A stretch of DNA of 64,000 nucleotides from Balneola sp. EhC07. Its GTDB lineage: Bacteria; Bacteroidota; Rhodothermia; Balneolales; Balneolaceae. The position numbers and the translations under genes were made by a program. This document shows, piece after piece, positions 16,972 to 26,030 of this stretch (positions are counted from its first letter, which is position 1; the number at the start of each line of letters is the position of its first letter). The stretch covers positions 275,565 to 339,564 of the forward strand of contig NZ_LXYG01000016.1 of assembly GCF_001650905.1 (NCBI RefSeq). Reading direction: 5' to 3'. The notes beneath the pieces were generated by a model. That model was not told the origin of the DNA and did not search any database. It saw nothing but the letters and a program-made list of their open reading frames with translations.

Positions 16972-17272
16972 AATTTATGGGACGTTTTATGGGACATTTT
17001 TCGGAAGTTTCAAAACAATTACAAGATTTAAATGAAACCAAAACATGTCACAACCACTAATGGAGTCCATTTTTTGATTCCAAAATAGGAATCGAATTAT
17101 GGGACATTTTATGCCTTATAAATTACTTATTAAATCTTTGAGCTTTTTTATATAAAACCCCATCCGGTATATTTATTCGGCTAGGTTTTCTTAACCGCGT
17201 AACATATTTTCGAAATACGGGTATCAGTTAACCGGATTTTATTCGGTTCTTTAAAAAACAAACTAACATCAC
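16972..17272. other. Intergenic region with repeated TTATGGGACRTTTT motif
   Basis: Between the AlbA_2 gene and the TM2 gene the motif TTATGGGACRTTTT occurs three times (near 16975, 16990 and 17098). In frame after the upstream stop it reads LWDVLWDIF, as if a repeat-rich tail had been cut off by the TAA at 16969. The rest is AT-rich. No other gene, RNA or terminator is apparent. Confidence 0.35.
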
Positions 17273-17929
17273 GTGAACAGGTCGGATCAGCTCGAACTCA
17301 TTTATATTGCTCAAAATGTATTTCTGAAAGCGTACGAGAAGTACGAAGAAGTTGTGCAGGATCTGTCCGATGAGGAAAAAGAGCAGTCTAATCTGATCAC
17401 TTCTATTCACGATTCACTCCAGAACCTGAACCGAAAGATCAAAGCTCATCTGAATGGTAAAATTGATATCAATAAACTACTGGATGAGTTTAATTTTGAA
17501 AAAGGAATTCTTGAAGGGGAATTGGAACTGGCTCAGAATGCCAATCCGAGAGTAAAGAGGTTAACGAAGAGAATACTGGTAAGTATCGACGAATTTCTGG
17601 AAAAAGCGGGAACCGGAAAGAAGTCACTGATTCCCAAAAGGTTTAAAGACCCAAGTCAGTTCAAATCAAAAAAGATCGCTTATCTGTTATGGTTGATTGG
17701 TTTTTTTGGAACACTTGGCTTTCAACGTTTTTATCTGGAGAAATATGGTACGGGACTTGGTTGGTTTGCCTCAGGTGGTGTGTTTGGATTAGGCGCAGCT
17801 TATGATCTATTTACTTTGGGCAAACAAGTAAAGGAACACAACAACATCGTGGAAATGAAATTCCATGAGTTAAGGCAATCCGAGAAAAAGCATCAGATTT
17901 CCGGCAGAACAGATGATTTTTATCCATAA
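17273..17929 (+). CDS. TM2 domain-containing protein
   Basis: The 218-residue protein starts at a GTG and has a charged helical N-terminal half (residues 1-125, QNVFLKAYEKYEEVVQDL and similar heptad-like stretches). Residues about 140-190 form a TM2 domain: KKIAYLLWLIGFFGTLGFQR, then FYLEKYGTGLGWF, then GAAYDLFTL. TM2 domains are two-helix membrane modules found in many bacteria with no uniform function. Membrane location is likely, with the coiled region in the cytoplasm. The gene is convergent with the outer-membrane receptor gene, 58 bases away. Confidence 0.78.
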   Translation: MNRSDQLELIYIAQNVFLKAYEKYEEVVQDLSDEEKEQSNLITSIHDSLQNLNRKIKAHLNGKIDINKLLDEFNFEKGILEGELELAQNANPRVKRLTKRILVSIDEFLEKAGTGKKSLIPKRFKDPSQFKSKKIAYLLWLIGFFGTLGFQRFYLEKYGTGLGWFASGGVFGLGAAYDLFTLGKQVKEHNNIVEMKFHELRQSEKKHQISGRTDDFYP

Positions 17930-17987
17930 AAGATCCGTTAGATCGTTCAAATGCAGATTTCCTAACCCAGCAATCGGCTCCGGATTT

Positions 17988-20378
17988 TTACTTTCCTCCA
18001 AAGTTGTAGCGCAAGTTTAAACGAAAGGCTCTGCTTGACCAGCTGTACTTACTGTTTGTATATGAAAATGGTTGAATAATTTCACGATCGCTATTCCTTG
18101 AATTAAACAGATCTCTGATATTCAAAGAAATGTTTGCTTTGTCATCCAAAAAATCTTTTGACAGTCCCGTGCCTACAAAAGACCGACCGGCTCGTGTACC
18201 TTGTGTGGTTTGTTGGGCTCCACGATAAGTTATATATGACTGAAAGTTCCAGCCGTCCAGGAACTGCCACCGAACTCTCACACGACTGGTAAAAGTTTCC
18301 GATTCACTTTGATAAACCTGATTTTGAAAACTGCCTTCTCTGTTGGATTGGTAAATATTTAAACTTCCCGAAAGTTGAAGTCCGGTAAAAAGCTTTTGGT
18401 CAGCTGAAAACTCAACTCCCCAGGCATCTTCTGTAGCCAGGTTGATCGGAGTTTCTGTAGTTATCCCATTATCAATGGTAGATACATCTTCAATAACGTC
18501 TGTTCTGTGGCGGTAATAAAAACTGGTAAGTACGGAGCCGGTTTCCCAATAGCGTAAATAACCTGCTTCATAAGAGTTGCTGAATTCCGGTTTCAGGTCC
18601 GGGTTTCCAACTTCCCGGTTTCTGTCATTTTCGATTTCCACAAATGGTAATAACTGTCCTGACCAAGGTCTGGAAATTCTGCGACTATAGCTTAATTGTA
18701 CCGAGTTCAGCTCATTGATGGTATAGGATAGAAAAGCGCTTGGGAAAAAGTTTGTGTAATCCTGAGAGCTGGAAGTGCCTGATTCATCTAATCGGGAACT
18801 GATTCTCGTATTTTCGACTCGCAAACCTATCTGATAAGTAAATGGTTTAATTTCGCCTGAGTAGATTCCATACAGTGCATTAATATTTTCAGAATAAATA
18901 AAATTATCAGCAGGTCCGATATCCTGACCGGAACGTACCCATGTCCCGTTTTGAAATTCCTCTACCAGATAATCATTATCCTGCCATTCATAATCATAAC
19001 GCAGCCCCGCTTCAAGTTTTCCTGATTCGCCCAGAGGTTGCTCATAATCAACATCAAAACGAGCTTCCCGGTATACTTCACCTGCATTGGTTCGTTGCTG
19101 AACTGCAGTTCCGCTCCCTTGTTGTACGATCTGATCAAAGTTTATTTTTCCGTTTTCCTGTCCGAATTCGAAATCAAGATCTGCCACTAATCTGTGATCC
19201 CGGTTTTTATTGAATTTCTTTTCGTACTGAACTCTGACATCAAAATCATTTTCAGTTTCATCTTCCAGTACTTCGCGTTCTGTTTCCTGAATAATACCCC
19301 AGTTTTCATTTGCTGATTGGTACACCTGATCGTTATCAGGATTATAATCGATATAATTTACATTTCGGTCCTCGGTTTGATTTTCCAGATTAATTCTGGA
19401 TGAAATGGTAACAATTTGATCGTTATCCAGAAAGATATCTGCTCCGAGATTAAAACTAACTTCTTTTTCCGTTTCGTCTGTTTCTGAGGATTCGCTGTAA
19501 GCATAAGTGGTATCATTGCTGAAGCTTTGAAAAGTATTGCCGGTTTCGGGTTCACTTTCATACTCTACCTGGGCGTCAGCAAACCAATTTATTCGTTTCT
19601 TTTGATAATTTACATTAGTTCCAAGGCTGTAATCTTGTGGATAGCCTGCATTTGCACGAACCGTTCCGTTAAATCCCAGTTCTGCTCCATCCACCAAAAT
19701 TATATCAATAATACCGCCGGTTCCATTTGCGGCATAACGGGCAGAAGGATTAGTGATGATCTTTACTTCTTCTATCAATCCGGAAGGGATACTGCTTAAG
19801 GCATCGGTTCCATTCCTAACAAGATTAGAAGGTCGACCATTAATTAAAATTTGAACACCTTGATTTCCGCGCAAGCTCACGTTTCCTTCAAAATCGGTTG
19901 AAATGGAAGGAACATTATCCAGCACATCAAGAGCGGAACCGCCGAGGCTTGTAATATCATCCTGAACATTAAAAGAGCGGCTATCAAAATTCATTTCCAT
20001 ATAGGAGCGCTCTCCGCGGACTTCTACCTCATCTAACTCCGCTTCCGTTGGTTGAAGTGTGATGGCACCCAGATCGAGTCTTTCACCTGACTTTATGGTT
20101 ATTTGTCTTCTGACATCAGCAAAAGCCAGAAAAGTAATTTCAATGGAATAAGATCCGGGATCGAGTTGAAGCGAGAAACTTCCTTGTGTATCAGTGACGG
20201 TACCGGTCAGTAGCGAATCATTTTTATAAACCGCAACAGTAGCATTGATCAAAGGTTCGCCTTCATCGTCAAAAACGTTACCTGTGAGATTGCCGGATGT
20301 AGCAGAATTCTGAGCCGTTAAGCTCACCGATAAGAGTAAGAATAAAAAGGTTAAAACTAGCAATCTCAGATCAAACAT
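17988..20378 (-). CDS. TonB-dependent receptor-like outer membrane protein
   Basis: The 796-residue protein has a signal peptide (LLVLTFLFLLLSVSLTAQ), an N-terminal carboxypeptidase-regulatory-like domain (NLTGNVFDDEGEPLINATV ... GSFSLQLDPGSYSIEITF, residues 28-115) and a plug domain. The plug reads DVLDNVPSISTDFEGNVSL, then LINGRPSNL, then IEEVKIITNPSARYAANG. A large beta-barrel with many NxDLKPE-type turns follows, ending in Arg-Leu-Asn-Leu-Arg-Tyr-Asn-Phe. This is the outer_membrane_beta-barrel type common in Bacteroidota, importing a ligand with TonB energy. The ligand is unknown. The sensor kinase-regulator pair lies directly upstream on the same strand, 93 bases away, and may control this receptor. 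Confidence 0.87.
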   Translation of the reverse strand: MFDLRLLVLTFLFLLLSVSLTAQNSATSGNLTGNVFDDEGEPLINATVAVYKNDSLLTGTVTDTQGSFSLQLDPGSYSIEITFLAFADVRRQITIKSGERLDLGAITLQPTEAELDEVEVRGERSYMEMNFDSRSFNVQDDITSLGGSALDVLDNVPSISTDFEGNVSLRGNQGVQILINGRPSNLVRNGTDALSSIPSGLIEEVKIITNPSARYAANGTGGIIDIILVDGAELGFNGTVRANAGYPQDYSLGTNVNYQKKRINWFADAQVEYESEPETGNTFQSFSNDTTYAYSESSETDETEKEVSFNLGADIFLDNDQIVTISSRINLENQTEDRNVNYIDYNPDNDQVYQSANENWGIIQETEREVLEDETENDFDVRVQYEKKFNKNRDHRLVADLDFEFGQENGKINFDQIVQQGSGTAVQQRTNAGEVYREARFDVDYEQPLGESGKLEAGLRYDYEWQDNDYLVEEFQNGTWVRSGQDIGPADNFIYSENINALYGIYSGEIKPFTYQIGLRVENTRISSRLDESGTSSSQDYTNFFPSAFLSYTINELNSVQLSYSRRISRPWSGQLLPFVEIENDRNREVGNPDLKPEFSNSYEAGYLRYWETGSVLTSFYYRHRTDVIEDVSTIDNGITTETPINLATEDAWGVEFSADQKLFTGLQLSGSLNIYQSNREGSFQNQVYQSESETFTSRVRVRWQFLDGWNFQSYITYRGAQQTTQGTRAGRSFVGTGLSKDFLDDKANISLNIRDLFNSRNSDREIIQPFSYTNSKYSWSSRAFRLNLRYNFGGK

Positions 20379-20471
20379 TCACTTTCGTCTATTGAGTTAG
20401 TTGATTATACAATCAAAGTTAACCTGCAACCTTGCGTTGATTCTGTAGCAAAACTGAATCAATTTTGAAGT

Positions 20472-21749
20472 TTAGTCTGTTTTTACACTCTTTAAACTAA
20501 TTCGAACAGTGTGCCAGTTTTTTTCTGTGGTATAAGAGATGGGCATTGCGTTTTGATCAACTATCCTTTTTACGATGGAAAGACCCAGGCCAATAGAATC
20601 AGAATTTTGTTCGCCTTTTTTAAATCTTTCAAACAGGACAGAAGGTTCAGTATTCAATTCTTTTCCTGTATTTGAAATTTCAAGATAGTCACTGTTTAGT
20701 TTAATATTAATTTCACCATTCTGAATGTTATGGTTTACAGCATTTCGGAATAGGTTTGACCACAAAATCTCAGCAAGTGAAGGATGGATTTTTAGTATTA
20801 CAGAATCACTGATATCAGTAGCTAATTTTAGGTTATTGAGGCTTAATAACTCCTGAAAAGCATCAATTCCATCTTTAATTATCGTACTTATATTTACCGT
20901 TTCGTTTGTGGAAAATTCATGGTTTTCGATTTTTGTTAACAATGCCAAAGAATCATTTAATCGCGAAAGTTTATTCAGTGTTGTTTCCAGTTTTTCTACA
21001 TAGCTGTATTGTTGCTCATTCAGGTTGGTTTCAGTAAGAAGTTCTAATTTGCCTTTAGCGATAGCAACGGGAGTCTGAAGTTCGTGAGAGGCATTTTCGG
21101 CAAATTCCTTCAAATTATTGAAATCAGAAACAGCTTTTTTTGTCATTTCTTCAACAAAGATGTTCAAATCTCTGAACTCTTTTACATTGGTTGGTTCAGC
21201 TTTCAGATATTTTTTTTCGTTAATTTGAAAATTTTGAATTCTGTTAAGGGTATTTCGAAATGGTTTAAAAAGAGGACCTGAAACAACAAATCCTATTCCG
21301 ACAGCACCAAGCACCTGTAAACCCAGAATCCAAAGCAGAATAGAAATAACAGCCTCTCTCACATCGTTAGATTCGATCATATTTCCATAGGTAGAAATAA
21401 AGTAAGTTGTATCGTTGATGTTTCTGAAAGCAGAAACTTTCACATTTTTTTCTTCTCTCTCAAGACGGTCGTCCCAAATCAATGTGTCAGATACTTGTGT
21501 ATTATTTTCTTTAAAGGTACTTAAAGGAGTAATAATCAGATTTTCATCCTGATCGAGCTCTCTGAATTTGGCAAAGGTTTTTCCTTGCTCTAGCAAGTAA
21601 GTAACTCTGTCAATTCTATCAAGAAACTCGAACTTCAATTCACGGTCTATTTCATCTTTAATGATGTGATAGGATATAATACCGCCTATACCAAGTACAA
21701 CAACACTTACGGCAAGATAAATGAGTAGAAACTTAGTGAATAACTTCAC
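20472..21749 (-). CDS. Sensor histidine kinase
   Basis: The 425-residue kinase begins at a GTG that overlaps the response-regulator stop (GTGA). It has two transmembrane helices (about residues 5-27 and 135-160) around an extracytoplasmic sensor region. The dimerisation/phospho-acceptor helix has FAENASHELQTPVAIAKGKLELL (His near residue 224), and the ATPase has the N-box LFRNAVNHN and the G-box SIGLGLSIVKRIV. It should phosphorylate the OmpR-type regulator encoded just upstream. A ribosome site AGGAG lies seven bases before the GTG, inside the regulator gene, indicating translational coupling. The signal is unknown; the adjacent receptor gene is a plausible target. Confidence 0.9.
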   Translation of the reverse strand: MKLFTKFLLIYLAVSVVVLGIGGIISYHIIKDEIDRELKFEFLDRIDRVTYLLEQGKTFAKFRELDQDENLIITPLSTFKENNTQVSDTLIWDDRLEREEKNVKVSAFRNINDTTYFISTYGNMIESNDVREAVISILLWILGLQVLGAVGIGFVVSGPLFKPFRNTLNRIQNFQINEKKYLKAEPTNVKEFRDLNIFVEEMTKKAVSDFNNLKEFAENASHELQTPVAIAKGKLELLTETNLNEQQYSYVEKLETTLNKLSRLNDSLALLTKIENHEFSTNETVNISTIIKDGIDAFQELLSLNNLKLATDISDSVILKIHPSLAEILWSNLFRNAVNHNIQNGEINIKLNSDYLEISNTGKELNTEPSVLFERFKKGEQNSDSIGLGLSIVKRIVDQNAMPISYTTEKNWHTVRISLKSVKTD

Positions 21750-22435
21750 GAGGATCTCCTGTTAGCATTGAATTTGTAACCAATGCTGTAAATACTCTCG
21801 ATGTAATCATTTGCCCCTGCCTGAATAAGTTTTTTCCTCAGGTTTTTAATATGCTGATAAACAAAATCCAGATTATCGAGATGCCCCACATAATCACCCC
21901 ATAAATGTTCAGCGATGGTTTGCTTGGAAAGCACATGATTTTTATTGGAAGAAAAATAGAGCAATAGGTCGTACTCTTTGGGAGTAAGATCCACTACCGT
22001 TTCGTTTACTTTCGTTTCCATCTTTTTTGTATGAATAGCAATTTCATTGATCTGAACAACATCATCTCCATTAAGATTATTTCTTCGGTAAACAGCTTTA
22101 ATGCGAGCATGAAGTTCAGCAAGTTGAAACGGCTTAGTCAGATAATCATCGGCACCGATTTCCAAACCTGTGACTTTGTCGTCCAGAGAGTTTTTTGCAG
22201 AAATTATAATTGTTCCGGTTTGGGGGCGGGCAGACTTTAACTCTCTCAAAATCTGAAGACCACTGCCCCCCGGAATCATCAGGTCAATGAGAACTATATC
22301 ATAAGTGAAAGACATGATCTTGTTGAATGCGGTATCGTAATCGGGAGCAGTTTCACAACGATTTCCTCCCCGTTTCAGGTAAGTGAGAATATTTTCCAAG
22401 AGATCCTGATTGTCTTCGATAACTAATATTTTCAT
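21746..22435 (-). CDS. OmpR/PhoB-family response regulator
   Basis: The 229-residue protein has a receiver domain (KILVIEDNQDLLENIL, phospho-Asp in DIVLIDLMIPGGSG, Thr/Lys positions in IIISAK and DDYLTKPF) and a winged-helix DNA-binding domain. The latter reads VDLTPKEYDLLLYFSSNKNHVLSKQ, then YVYQHIKNLRKKL-type helices, then IYSIGYKFN. It overlaps the partner kinase gene by four bases. It probably activates or represses the neighbouring outer-membrane receptor or its own operon; that is inferred from position. Confidence 0.92.
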   Translation of the reverse strand: MKILVIEDNQDLLENILTYLKRGGNRCETAPDYDTAFNKIMSFTYDIVLIDLMIPGGSGLQILRELKSARPQTGTIIISAKNSLDDKVTGLEIGADDYLTKPFQLAELHARIKAVYRRNNLNGDDVVQINEIAIHTKKMETKVNETVVDLTPKEYDLLLYFSSNKNHVLSKQTIAEHLWGDYVGHLDNLDFVYQHIKNLRKKLIQAGANDYIESIYSIGYKFNANRRSS

Positions 22436-22758
22436 AGCAATGATAAGATAACTCTAAACTTTGAAGGAAAACTGAAGAGAACATTGAATAAAGAGGAGCC
22501 TATCCAATTGCCGTATTTTTTATTCCATAATGAGTTGAAGATCTGAAATTTGATACAAAAAAAAGCCGACCCCAAATCAATGTAGGTCGGCTAATATCAT
22601 CTACAGACGGCTATTACCCCATTTGCAATTAAAACATAAGTCTAACACTCAACACGCTCAATAGTGAGATTTACGTAATTTGTATACGTGTTTTTATGTA
22701 GACATTGCGTAAAAGCAAAATCTCAAATTACAATTAACAGTTGCAGTAAGTAAAAAAG
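22436..22758. other. Intergenic region between two regulator genes
   Basis: This 323-base gap holds the promoter side of the OmpR-type regulator operon (22436-22550) and the terminator of the LuxR-type gene (22555-22592). The remaining 160 bases are AT-rich with no gene or repeat that I can support. Confidence 0.5.
22555..22592 (-). terminator. Terminator of the LuxR-type regulator gene
   Basis: On the minus strand AGCCGACC pairs with GGTCGGCT and is followed by eight T, a strong rho-independent terminator. It lies about 165 bases after the stop codon, leaving a long 3' untranslated region. Confidence 0.8.
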
Positions 22759-23397
22759 CTATGCTACATCGTTACTTAGAGCGTAGCGGACAAGGCTAGC
22801 TGTATTTTTCAAACCTAGTTTCTTGAGGAGGTTGGTGCGGTGTTTATCTACCGTTCGGGGACTAATAAATAACTTCTCTCCGATCTCAGAGCTGGTTAAG
22901 CCTTTTACGATATAGGAAAGTACTTCCTGTTCTCTGGGTGTAATGGAAGTTCGTTTTCCTTTTTTTAATCGGGATAATCTGAGGTATTCCCGGGTCATCA
23001 TTTTCGAGAATTGCTTACCGAGATGAGTTTCTCCATCAGAGATCTTTTTGGCTGCTTCCACAAGTTCGATCTTATCGGCTGACTTGAGCAGCAATCCGTT
23101 TGCACCGGAATCCAGAAATTCGTTCAGCGTTTTTTCTGATGCATTATCTGTCAGAATTAAGATCTTAGCGTTAGGGAATTTGTCAGAGATCTTATTGGCT
23201 AATTGAATTCCACTTATTTCAGGCATATCAAATGAAATTACACACAGCTCCGGCAACACGTTTTCGTACGCTGTTAAAATGAGCGCACCATTATCTATTT
23301 CGCTGAGGATCTCAAAGTCTGCCTCACGAAGAATGGAGATTAATCCATGCCTGAATATTTCGTTGCCGTCTGCAACAATTGTGGTAATAGTACCCAT
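22759..23397 (-). CDS. Orphan NarL/LuxR-type response regulator
   Basis: The 212-residue protein has a receiver domain with IVADGNEIFRHGLISIL, the phosphorylation site in CVISFDMPEISG (Asp near residue 57) and the conserved Lys in GLLLKSADK. The C-terminal LuxR helix-turn-helix reads SITPREQEVLSYIVKGLTSS, then EIGEKLFISPRTVDKHRTNL. The second acidic residue of the N-terminal pair is shifted (A-D-G-N-E instead of the usual D-D), which may weaken Mg2+ binding. No kinase is adjacent. It is transcribed alone and ends in a strong terminator. Confidence 0.88.
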   Translation of the reverse strand: MGTITTIVADGNEIFRHGLISILREADFEILSEIDNGALILTAYENVLPELCVISFDMPEISGIQLANKISDKFPNAKILILTDNASEKTLNEFLDSGANGLLLKSADKIELVEAAKKISDGETHLGKQFSKMMTREYLRLSRLKKGKRTSITPREQEVLSYIVKGLTSSEIGEKLFISPRTVDKHRTNLLKKLGLKNTASLVRYALSNDVA

Positions 23398-23503
23398 GAG
23401 ACCTCCCCAGGCTCATTGGTTTACAAATGGACAGCTAATTTAATTAAAATAGTTGGTTAGGCAAGAATTATTTTTCTTGATGTTATGAATCAATACATAT
23501 AAT

Positions 23504-23717
23504 GGGTCATCCTGAACTTGTTTCAGGATCTTACGGAATGGCTTAGTTTAAATATCCGAGCATCAATTATTTTAATGTATCATACCAATCCCATTATAAA
23601 CGTATTGCTAGCTTATCCGAAGTTGGTCAAAAATATAGATAGGCTTTGTTTTAAGTCATTAATAAAGATTCAAGATGTGTTCCTTACAAAGATCCTGAAA
23701 CAAGTTCAGGATGACCC
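23504..23717. repeat. MITE-like element with 29-bp perfect terminal inverted repeats
   Basis: The left end GGGTCATCCTGAACTTG continues TTTCAGGATCTT (23504-23532) and its exact reverse complement occupies 23689-23717. Each arm is itself an imperfect palindrome (TCCTGAA...TTCAGGA), a form widespread among bacterial intergenic repeats. The 156-base interior is AT-rich with no credible gene; a 77-codon open frame spans it but includes the repeat arms. Clear target-site duplications were not found. The 350-base gap 23398-23747 otherwise holds only the upstream region of the LuxR-type gene. Confidence 0.65.
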
Positions 23718-23747
23718 CACTTATTTGCGACCATTTTTGCCAGAATA

Positions 23748-24173
23748 TTAAAGACCCATTAGAACCCACAAGCTCAATCCGCTTTTAATACTCCAAAGCA
23801 CCGTCCTGAACCAATTTGTTTTTACCAATCCATCGATCAGTGAATCCACTTTGCCGTGTTTTAACGCATTATGCTTTGGCACGGAAAGAAAAAATGTAGA
23901 AAGCCAGATCAATATCACCAGATAAAAGCCAAAAGCGTTGAGAGTTGTCCAGCCTTCCATCCATGCAAGAACGCCAGAAGTTGAAAGTTCAATACTCATG
24001 ACGGGCATCACAATAATTCCGGTTCTCACAGAGTGATGCTTATGGAATTTTGCGAAATTCTCTTCATTTAAAAAGCGAAAAGAAGGATAATGAACTAACT
24101 GCACGTACCATATCAAGCCGGTCATAAAAAAAGTGCAGAAAGTATTTATCAAAAAAATGGTTTCAAGCGACAT
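23748..24173 (-). CDS. Four-helix membrane protein of unknown function
   Basis: About 141 residues from the ATG at 24173 (a TTG lies one codon upstream). Four hydrophobic helices are seen, with a conserved-looking segment WYVQLVHYPSF and FAKFHKHHSVRTG between helices 1 and 2, and KHNALKHGKVDSLIDGLV near the C-terminus. The His-rich loop could bind a metal or heme, but nothing proves this. I do not recognise a named family with certainty. It diverges from aspS and is transcribed toward the inverted-repeat element. Confidence 0.7.
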   Translation of the reverse strand: MSLETIFLINTFCTFFMTGLIWYVQLVHYPSFRFLNEENFAKFHKHHSVRTGIIVMPVMSIELSTSGVLAWMEGWTTLNAFGFYLVILIWLSTFFLSVPKHNALKHGKVDSLIDGLVKTNWFRTVLWSIKSGLSLWVLMGL

Positions 24174-24257
24174 CAAACAAGCTATTCGTTATTGTATTCC
24201 TTATTTTTGGCGATCTTATAACCAAAGTTTTCATTCTACGATTCACTTTACCTAAAA

Positions 24258-26030
24258 ATGACTTTAAAAAGAACACATACCTGCGGAGAATTAACAGCCG
24301 AGAATATCGGAGACGAAGTAATATTAAACGGTTGGGTTGGTCCACGTCGTGATCTTGGCGGTGTGATCTTTATTGATCTGCGCGATCGCTATGGAATTAC
24401 TCAGGTTGTTTTCACTGAAACCGATGAAAAATTACATGCTAAAGCAGAAGAGCTACGCGCTGAATATGTTGTAGGCGTGAAAGGAAAAGTGATTACGCGT
24501 GGCGATGAAAATGTGAATGCGAATTTGGTTACCGGTGAAATCGAAGTCGAAGCTACAGATCTGATCTTTTATTCAGAAGCAGAAACTCCTCCGTTTGAAA
24601 TTAAAGACGGTATTGCTACAAATGAAGAAGTTCGTTTGAAATATCGTTATCTGGATCTTCGTCGCGCTGAGATGCAGGAAAAAATGATGCTTCGTTCAAA
24701 AGCATACCATGCAATTCGGTCTTATTATCATAAGAATGACTTCGTTGAAGTTGAAACACCTGTATTGATGCGAAGTACACCCGAAGGCGCGCGCGATTAT
24801 TTGGTTCCGAGTAGAGTAAATGAAGGGAAATTCTTTGCGCTTCCACAAAGTCCTCAGACCTACAAGCAGCTATTGATGGTTTCAGGGTTCGACAGGTATT
24901 TTCAGATAGTGAAATGTTTCCGTGATGAAGACCTGAGAGCTGATCGTCAGCCGGAATTTACACAGGTAGATGTGGAGATGAGTTTCGTAAATGAAGATGA
25001 CATTTACACCTATCACGAAGGTTTGATGAAAATGATCTTCAAGGAAACGATCAATGTTGATATTGAAACTCCGTTTCCTCGAATGACTTATGATGATGCC
25101 ATGAATACATATGGTTCTGACAAACCGGACACTCGTTTTGGAATGGAGTTCAAAGATTTCTCTGATATTGTTAAAGATGCGGAATTCAAAGTGTTTTCAG
25201 GGACGGTTGCAAATGGTGGTGGAGTAATAGGAATTACGGTTCCCGGACAAGGAGAAATGGGTCGCGGTGCTATTGACCGTTTAACAGACCGTGTTAAAAA
25301 AGAAACCGGAGCAGGCGGACTTATCTACATCAAAATGCAGGAAGACGGACCAATGTGTAGCGTTGGTAAATTCCTGACTGAAGAGATCGTTTCTGAAATG
25401 GTAGAAGCTTCCGGTGCAGAAAAAGGAGATCTGGTATTGATTCTGGCAGGACCAAAACCTGATGTCTTAAACCAACTTGGTCAGCTTAGATTAATGATGG
25501 GTAAAGATCTTGGGTTGATCGATAACTCGAAATTCAATCTTTTATGGGTTACTGACTTTCCGTTGTTGGATTGGGATGAAGAAACCAGAAGATATCATGC
25601 CATGCACCATCCGTTTACTTCACCAAAAGAAGAAGACATGGAATTAATTGATACGGATCCTGCTGCTGTTAAAGCCAGAGCTTATGACTTGGTATTAAAC
25701 GGAAGTGAAATTGGTGGTGGTTCGATCAGAATTCATAACAGAAAAGTACAGCAAAGAATGTTCGAGCTTCTCGGAATCGGAGAAGAAGAAGCAGAAGAAA
25801 AATTCGGTTTTCTACTTTCAGCATTCAAATACGGAGCTCCTCCACACGGTGGTATCGCTCTTGGTTTGGACAGAATTGTGATGTTGCTGACAGGAGCAAA
25901 AAGCTTGCGGGATGTTATAGCTTTCCCAAAAAATCAAAAAGCTCAAAGCATTATGGACAACAGCCCGGATGTGGTAGATAAACACCAATTAGATGAATTG
26001 CATATTCAGATAAAAAAGAAATTGAGCTGA
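24258..26030 (+). CDS. aspS: Aspartyl-tRNA synthetase
   Basis: AspRS attaches aspartate to tRNA-Asp (and tRNA-Asn in non-discriminating forms). The 590-residue length is that of the bacterial type with the GAD insertion. The N-terminal OB-fold reads GWVGPRRDLGGVIFIDLRDRYG. The class II core shows RYLDLRR, EVETPVLMRSTPEGARDYLVP, FALPQSPQTYKQLLM and KCFRDEDLRADRQPEFTQVD. Motif 3 is GGIALGLDRIVMLL near the C-terminus. The stop codon shares its last base with the start of the DUF429 gene, so the two genes are an operon. Confidence 0.97.
   Translation: MTLKRTHTCGELTAENIGDEVILNGWVGPRRDLGGVIFIDLRDRYGITQVVFTETDEKLHAKAEELRAEYVVGVKGKVITRGDENVNANLVTGEIEVEATDLIFYSEAETPPFEIKDGIATNEEVRLKYRYLDLRRAEMQEKMMLRSKAYHAIRSYYHKNDFVEVETPVLMRSTPEGARDYLVPSRVNEGKFFALPQSPQTYKQLLMVSGFDRYFQIVKCFRDEDLRADRQPEFTQVDVEMSFVNEDDIYTYHEGLMKMIFKETINVDIETPFPRMTYDDAMNTYGSDKPDTRFGMEFKDFSDIVKDAEFKVFSGTVANGGGVIGITVPGQGEMGRGAIDRLTDRVKKETGAGGLIYIKMQEDGPMCSVGKFLTEEIVSEMVEASGAEKGDLVLILAGPKPDVLNQLGQLRLMMGKDLGLIDNSKFNLLWVTDFPLLDWDEETRRYHAMHHPFTSPKEEDMELIDTDPAAVKARAYDLVLNGSEIGGGSIRIHNRKVQQRMFELLGIGEEEAEEKFGFLLSAFKYGAPPHGGIALGLDRIVMLLTGAKSLRDVIAFPKNQKAQSIMDNSPDVVDKHQLDELHIQIKKKLS

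Noticed and set aside
15458..17272. A genomic island at tRNA-Met with an attachment-site duplication
   Set aside because: No copy of the tRNA 3' end (for example GTCCCACGCTAC) was found downstream and there is no integrase gene.
23518..23751. A 77-codon plus-strand open frame between the LuxR-type gene and the small membrane protein
   Set aside because: It starts and ends within the inverted-repeat arms and the interior has no protein-like pattern; it is better explained by the repeat element.
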